A stretch of DNA of 64,000 nt from Bacteroidota bacterium (lineage in GTDB: Bacteria > Bacteroidota > Bacteroidia > Bacteroidales > Tannerellaceae): positions 62,001 to 126,000 of the forward strand of contig JAEYVY010000013.1 of NCBI GenBank assembly GCA_023429375.1, written 5' to 3'. Position numbers and translations under genes: made by a program. Numbering within the stretch: position 1 is the stretch's first letter; the number at the start of each line of letters is the position of its first letter. The notes below the pieces were generated by a model. The model saw nothing but the letters and a program-made list of their open reading frames with translations. It made no database searches and had not been told where the DNA came from. Shown here one piece after another: positions 60,049 to 64,000 of this stretch.

Positions 60049-62103
60049 ATGAAAAAAACAATATTATTTATGTTGGGAATGGGGTTTGCCGTTTCTTCTT
60101 GTACAGAAGGAAATAAACAGGCAGAAACACAAAAAGCCGATTTTGAGTATAGCGTAGAACGGTTTGCTGATTTAGAGATTTTACGCTATCAGGTGCCCGG
60201 TTTTGAATCATTGACACTTCAACAGAAACAATTACTCTACCATCTTTCCGAAGCAGCCTTAATGGGCCGTGACATCCTGTTCGATCAGAATTGTCGTTAC
60301 AATCTGGCCATTCGTCGCACGTTGGAAACGATTTACCAACAGTATAAGGGTGACAAAAATGATGTGCAATTCAAGGCATTGGAAACTTACTTGAAACGTG
60401 TATGGTTTTCTAATGGGATTCATCATCATTATGCTGAAGACAAATTCTTCCCTGAATTTACAAAAGAATTCTTTGCCAACTGTGTAAAAGAACTTCCTGT
60501 TGAAAATGTTCCATTGCGTGAAGGACAAACAGTGGATCAATTCATTGAAGAGCTGTCTGAAGTCATGTTCTCACCTACTTTCTTAGCAAAGCGTACTGTT
60601 CAAAGCGGTGATGAAGATATTATCAAAGCATCAGCTAATAACTATTATGCCGGTGATCTGTCACAAAAAGAGGTGGAAGACTTTTATAATGCCATGAGAG
60701 ACCCGAAAGATAACACACCTATTTCATACGGACTAAACAGTCGTCTGGTGAAAGAAAACGGTGTTATCATGGAAAAGGTCTGGAAGGTTGGTGGACTTTA
60801 TACAGAGGCCATCGAAAAGATCGTTTCTGAATTAGAAAAAGCATTGCCTTTCGCAGAAAATGACAAACAGAAAGCTGTAATAGAAACGCTCATTGACTAT
60901 TACAAAACGGGTGATTTGAGAACCTTTGATGCTTATGCTGTTTTATGGGTACAAGATACAGACTCTGAAGTCGACTTTGTAAACGGATTTACAGAAACCT
61001 ATGGCGATCCATTAGGCATGAAAGCCAGTTGGGAAGCTACGGTTAATTTCATTAATAAAGAAGCAACAAAGCGTACCAAGCTGATCAGCGACAATGCTCA
61101 GTGGTTTGAAGATCATTCACCTATCGATGACCGATTCCGTAAAAAAGAAGTAAAAGGTGTTACAGCTAAAGTTATTACCGTTTCTATGTTAGGTGGTGAT
61201 TGCTATCCTGCTACTCCTATCGGAATCAATCTGCCGAATGCTGACTGGATCAGAAGAGACCATGGTTCGAAATCTGTTACAATCGAAAACATTACAGAAG
61301 CTTATGACAAAGCCTCACAAGGTAATGGATTCAGTGAAGAATTTGTATGGAGCGATACCGAACGTGATTTGTTGAAAACGTATGGCTTCATGACAGACAA
61401 TCTTCATACAGACCTGCATGAATGTTTGGGACACGGTTCGGGAATTACACTTCCTGGCGTTGAACCTGATGCGCTGAAAGCCTATGCCTCAACTTTGGAA
61501 GAAACTCGTGCAGACTTATTCGGCTTGTATTACATTGCTGACGATAAGATGGTTGAATTAGGCCTATTACCTGATAAAGAAGCCTATAAAGCAGAATACT
61601 ATAAGTTCATGATGAATGGATTGATGACTCAATTGGTTCGTATCGAACTAGGTAAGAATATTGAAGAAGCACACATGCGTAACCGTCAGTTGATTGCCCG
61701 TTGGGTGTATGAAAAAGGAAAAGACGAAAATGTAGTAGAGCTCAAACAACGTGATGGAAAAACATATGTTGTAATCAATGATTATGCTAAGCTTCGTAAC
61801 CTGTTTGGTGAACTGCTTAAAGAAGTACAACGTCAGAAAAGTGAAGGAGATTTAGCTGCCGGCAAAAAGCTTGTAGAAGACTATGCAGTTAAGGTTGATC
61901 CAACTCTACACGCAGAAATTCTAGAACGTTATGCTAAATTAAACTTAGCACCTTATAAAGGATTTGTTAATCCGGTTATGAAAGAAGTAAAGAATGCAAA
62001 TGGCGAAGTAACCGATATCGTACTCGATTATACGGAAAGCTACATCGATCAGATGCTTCGTTACAGCAAAGATTATTCATTCCTCCCAACCTATAACGAT
62101 TAA
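60049..62103 (+). CDS. Dipeptidyl peptidase III (M49 family), lipoprotein-like
   Basis: The 684-residue protein carries the M49 zinc motif in the Bacteroides variant HECLGH (His457-His462, in DLHECLGHGSG), and the third ligand in EETRADLFGLYY (E484/E485). The N-terminus MKKTILFMLGMGFAVSSC looks like a lipoprotein signal, suggesting anchoring in the envelope. It removes dipeptides from the N-termini of short peptides. It begins 29 bases after its own promoter box and is followed 12 bases later by an AlkD-like gene. Confidence 0.95.
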   Translation: MKKTILFMLGMGFAVSSCTEGNKQAETQKADFEYSVERFADLEILRYQVPGFESLTLQQKQLLYHLSEAALMGRDILFDQNCRYNLAIRRTLETIYQQYKGDKNDVQFKALETYLKRVWFSNGIHHHYAEDKFFPEFTKEFFANCVKELPVENVPLREGQTVDQFIEELSEVMFSPTFLAKRTVQSGDEDIIKASANNYYAGDLSQKEVEDFYNAMRDPKDNTPISYGLNSRLVKENGVIMEKVWKVGGLYTEAIEKIVSELEKALPFAENDKQKAVIETLIDYYKTGDLRTFDAYAVLWVQDTDSEVDFVNGFTETYGDPLGMKASWEATVNFINKEATKRTKLISDNAQWFEDHSPIDDRFRKKEVKGVTAKVITVSMLGGDCYPATPIGINLPNADWIRRDHGSKSVTIENITEAYDKASQGNGFSEEFVWSDTERDLLKTYGFMTDNLHTDLHECLGHGSGITLPGVEPDALKAYASTLEETRADLFGLYYIADDKMVELGLLPDKEAYKAEYYKFMMNGLMTQLVRIELGKNIEEAHMRNRQLIARWVYEKGKDENVVELKQRDGKTYVVINDYAKLRNLFGELLKEVQRQKSEGDLAAGKKLVEDYAVKVDPTLHAEILERYAKLNLAPYKGFVNPVMKEVKNANGEVTDIVLDYTESYIDQMLRYSKDYSFLPTYND

Positions 62104-62115
62104 GACCGCCAGAAG

Positions 62116-62772
62116 ATGGAGGAAATAATTAAAGACATACGCTTTCGGTTGAGAAAAGCCATGAATGGCATCGTTTCGGACAGCATGCGTAAGAAAGGAG
62201 TGGAATACAAACTGATATTGGGTGTCTCTATCCCTGAGATCAAGCTTATTGCATCGGCCTATAAGCCTGATGCAGAACTAGCCAAATGGCTCTGGGAGCA
62301 GGATGTAAGAGAACATAAGATATTAGCTACAATGCTCTATCCGATTGATACTTTTACAGAAGAGGAAGCAGAAAAATGGGTAGGTGAAATCCGTTATCAG
62401 GAAATTGTGGAGCAGTTTTGTCATAACCTGGCTCAACATCTGCCTTTTGCAGTCTCACTGGCCGAACGCTGGATCTGTGACGAACGCGATAATGTAAAAG
62501 TGGCCGGTTTCCTTTTGTATGCTCGTTTATATTCAAAAGGAAAACAAACGCCTTCATTAGAAAAATTATTTTCCGAAGCGAAGACTGTGTTCAATCAAGG
62601 CATATCCCGTCCGCAACGAGCTGCCTTATTGGCCTTGAAGCGATACGGACGACTTGGCACAGCCCAAGCGGCATCCGTTTTAGACTATGTGAAGGAATAC
62701 AAGGATTCAGATTCTCCGGAAAAACAAGAGTTTTATAATGATTTGAAGTTTGAATTCGAATATTACGAATAA
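62116..62772 (+). CDS. DNA alkylation repair protein (AlkD-like HEAT-repeat)
   Basis: The 218-residue protein is wholly alpha-helical in appearance, starting EIIKDIRFRLRKAMNGIVSDSMRKKGVEYKLILGVSIPEIKLIA. Helical repeats include REHKILATMLYPID and ADRW-like segments (LAERWICDERDNVKVAGFLLYARLY), as in HEAT-type DNA glycosylases of the AlkC/AlkD family. It may excise N3- or N7-alkylated purines. The proximity to DPP III is co-transcription only. Confidence 0.85.
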   Translation: MEEIIKDIRFRLRKAMNGIVSDSMRKKGVEYKLILGVSIPEIKLIASAYKPDAELAKWLWEQDVREHKILATMLYPIDTFTEEEAEKWVGEIRYQEIVEQFCHNLAQHLPFAVSLAERWICDERDNVKVAGFLLYARLYSKGKQTPSLEKLFSEAKTVFNQGISRPQRAALLALKRYGRLGTAQAASVLDYVKEYKDSDSPEKQEFYNDLKFEFEYYE

Positions 62773-62794
62773 GCATTCTATTTGTATTTATAGA

Positions 62795-62827
62795 AGAGCT
62801 CGGTTTCAAAAGAACCGGGCTCTTTTT
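62795..62827 (+). terminator. Intrinsic terminator after the alkylation repair gene
   Basis: Stem AGAGCTCGGTT / AACCGGGCTCT (one G-T pair, seven-base loop) is followed by TTTTT. Confidence 0.9.
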
Positions 62828-62952
62828 ACTTTTTCGAAATCAGTAAAATTCAAAATAATGAGTAGCCCCTTCTCCCATTCCAATACTCTCTGCAAGAATA
62901 AAATACGATGAAAGTTGTTTCCGTTAAATAAAGTATATCATCCCTTTCTCCT

Positions 62953-62982
62953 TTTGCCATAACAATAATTACATTAACTTTG
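62953..62982 (+). promoter_or_regulatory. Promoter of the Fur-family gene and purA
   Basis: TTTG (62953-62956), 18 bases of spacer and TAACTTTG (62975-62982) form a complete -33/-7 pair; transcription would start about 10 bases before the Fur-family ATG. Confidence 0.8.
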
Positions 62983-62999
62983 TAAGTCTGACTTTTAGC

Positions 63000-63494
63000 A
63001 TGAAGCAATTCTTGATGGAGAATAAATATTATAATGAATTGAAAGGCGTTCTGACAGACTATCTTTCTGTTATGAAAATGCGTAAGACGGATGAAAGATA
63101 TGCCATTTTCGAACAAATATGTTTATTCCCGTCTCATTTCGATATCTGCATGTTGCACGATCGAATGGTCCAAACGAATTTTCATGTCAGCAAAGCGACG
63201 TTATATAACACATTGGAGACTCTTTTAGCTGCTGATTTAATTGTAAAACATCAGTTTACGGCAAAATCTATTCAGTTCGAGCTAAAAGTATTGGCAGAAA
63301 CACATTCTCATCTGATTTGTTCTACTTGTGGAACAGTCCGTGAAATACGTGATGCATCACTAAAGAAAGATATAAGGAATTTGAAAATTAGTAGGTTTAC
63401 CCCTATGTTTCATACGCTTTACATCTATGGGATGTGTAGTAAATGTAAGAATAAGATACAAAAGAATAACATAAAAAGCAACACAAAACAATGA
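63000..63494 (+). CDS. Fur-family metal-responsive regulator
   Basis: The 164-residue protein has a winged-helix DNA-binding part (RKTDERYAIFEQICLFPSHFDICMLHDRMVQTNFHVSKATLYNTLETLLAADLI). The dimerisation/metal part has ETHSHLICSTCGTVREI and a second pair CSKCKNK, i.e. a four-Cys zinc site. The subgroup (Fur, PerR or Zur) cannot be told by eye. An ATG at 63015 is an alternative start. ATGA overlap couples it to purA. Confidence 0.9.
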   Translation: MKQFLMENKYYNELKGVLTDYLSVMKMRKTDERYAIFEQICLFPSHFDICMLHDRMVQTNFHVSKATLYNTLETLLAADLIVKHQFTAKSIQFELKVLAETHSHLICSTCGTVREIRDASLKKDIRNLKISRFTPMFHTLYIYGMCSKCKNKIQKNNIKSNTKQ

Positions 63495-64000
63495 AAGTAG
63501 ATGTTTTATTAGGCTTGCAATGGGGAGACGAAGGCAAAGGTAAAGTTGTCGACGTATTGACACCAAAATACGATGTAATTGCTCGATTCCAAGGCGGACC
63601 AAACGCAGGACACACACTTGAATTTAATGGCGAAAAATATATACTCCGTTCAATCCCTTCAGGGATTTTTCAAGGAGGAAAGATTAACATTATTGGTAAT
63701 GGCGTAGTGCTTGACCCTCTGTTGTTCCGTCAAGAAGCAGAAGCGTTGGCAGCTAGTGGTCATGACCTGACAAAGCAACTGTTTATTTCAAAGAAGGCTC
63801 ACCTGATTTTGCCTACACACCGCATATTAGATGCTGCTTACGAAGCATCGAAAGGTGCTGGCAAGATTGGAACTACCGGAAAAGGTATTGGCCCGACATA
63901 TACTGACAAAATCAGCCGCAACGGGCTACGTGTAGGTGACTTGTTGCATAATTTCGAAGAAAAATATGCTGCAGCAAAAGCAAAACATGAAGCAATTCTG
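63491..64000 (+). CDS. purA: Adenylosuccinate synthetase (C-terminus outside window)
   Basis: The reading frame from the ATG at 63491 runs 170 codons to the window edge. It starts MKVDVLLGLQWGDEGKGK, the PurA P-loop, followed by ARFQGGPNAGHTL, LRSIPSGIF, IGNGVVLDP and the IGTTGKGIGPTYTDK block. The enzyme makes adenylosuccinate from IMP, aspartate and GTP in AMP synthesis. Coupled by ATGA to the Fur-family gene. Family length is about 420-430, so about 40 percent is present. Confidence 0.97.
   Translation, partial: MKVDVLLGLQWGDEGKGKVVDVLTPKYDVIARFQGGPNAGHTLEFNGEKYILRSIPSGIFQGGKINIIGNGVVLDPLLFRQEAEALAASGHDLTKQLFISKKAHLILPTHRILDAAYEASKGAGKIGTTGKGIGPTYTDKISRNGLRVGDLLHNFEEKYAAAKAKHEAIL

Overview
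The window is a contiguous piece of a Bacteroidota chromosome, most likely order Bacteroidales. The evidence is a divergent SusC/SusD pair, long-form ATP phosphoribosyltransferase (HisG), fused HisB, a HECLGH-type dipeptidyl peptidase III, an AtoC/NtrY-like pair, and repeated use of the Bacteroidetes promoter signature (TAnnTTTG at -7, TTTG near -33). A Parabacteroides- or Dysgonomonas-like gut or anaerobic relative fits, but the genus cannot be fixed from sequence inspection alone. No rRNA, tRNA, CRISPR array, transposase or integrase was seen.

Regions: (1) 1-5.4 kb, minus strand: near-leaderless operon of a putative porin, an MltF-type solute-binding protein, an RhlE-like helicase and a truncated-by-window tex. 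(2) 5.5-8.3 kb, minus: branched-chain/2-oxoacid:ferredoxin oxidoreductase (ferredoxin, alpha, a tiny membrane protein, TPP subunit, gamma). (3) 8.4-11.7 kb, minus: glnS and a TPR protein. (4) 11.8-14.4 kb, minus: sigma-54 response regulator and histidine kinase. (5) 14.6-20.6 kb: sialate O-acetylesterase, tsaD-tag, a trans-sulfuration enzyme followed by a LuxR regulator, and convergent trmD. (6) 20.8-24.0 kb: pheT and a YebC-family gene. (7) 24.1-29.5 kb, minus: hisG-GNAT-hisD-hisC-hisB-lipoprotein, chained mostly by ATGA overlaps and preceded by a leader peptide with five consecutive His codons, an intrinsic terminator and a plausible antiterminator. (8) 29.8-33.6 kb: DUF2141 protein, an outer-membrane barrel, a membrane protein and a winged-helix regulator. 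(9) 33.8-37.2 kb: methylmalonyl-CoA epimerase and decarboxylase alpha, gamma and biotin subunits, ending in a strong terminator with no beta (membrane pump) subunit. (10) 37.4-60.0 kb: a large polysaccharide-utilization-like locus. (11) 60.0-64 kb: DPP III, DNA alkylation repair protein, Fur-family regulator and the start of purA.

The most unusual part is region 10. SusC/SusD point left. Pointing right are a propeller/alpha-barrel protein of unknown activity, a purple-acid-type phosphatase lipoprotein, an exo-beta-glucosaminidase-like GH2 lipoprotein, an unclassified TIM-barrel hydrolase, a PhoA-type alkaline phosphatase, a GDPD-sialidase-like fusion, a LacI regulator with a TTG start, a DHDPS-family aldolase, an L-fucose isomerase and an MFS permease. 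Three phosphoester or phosphodiester hydrolases with amino-sugar-type glycosidases suggest that the substrate is a phosphodiester- or glycerophosphate-bearing glycan, possibly teichoic-acid-like. Two copies of a CG-centred palindrome in the divergent intergenic region are candidate operators for the LacI protein.
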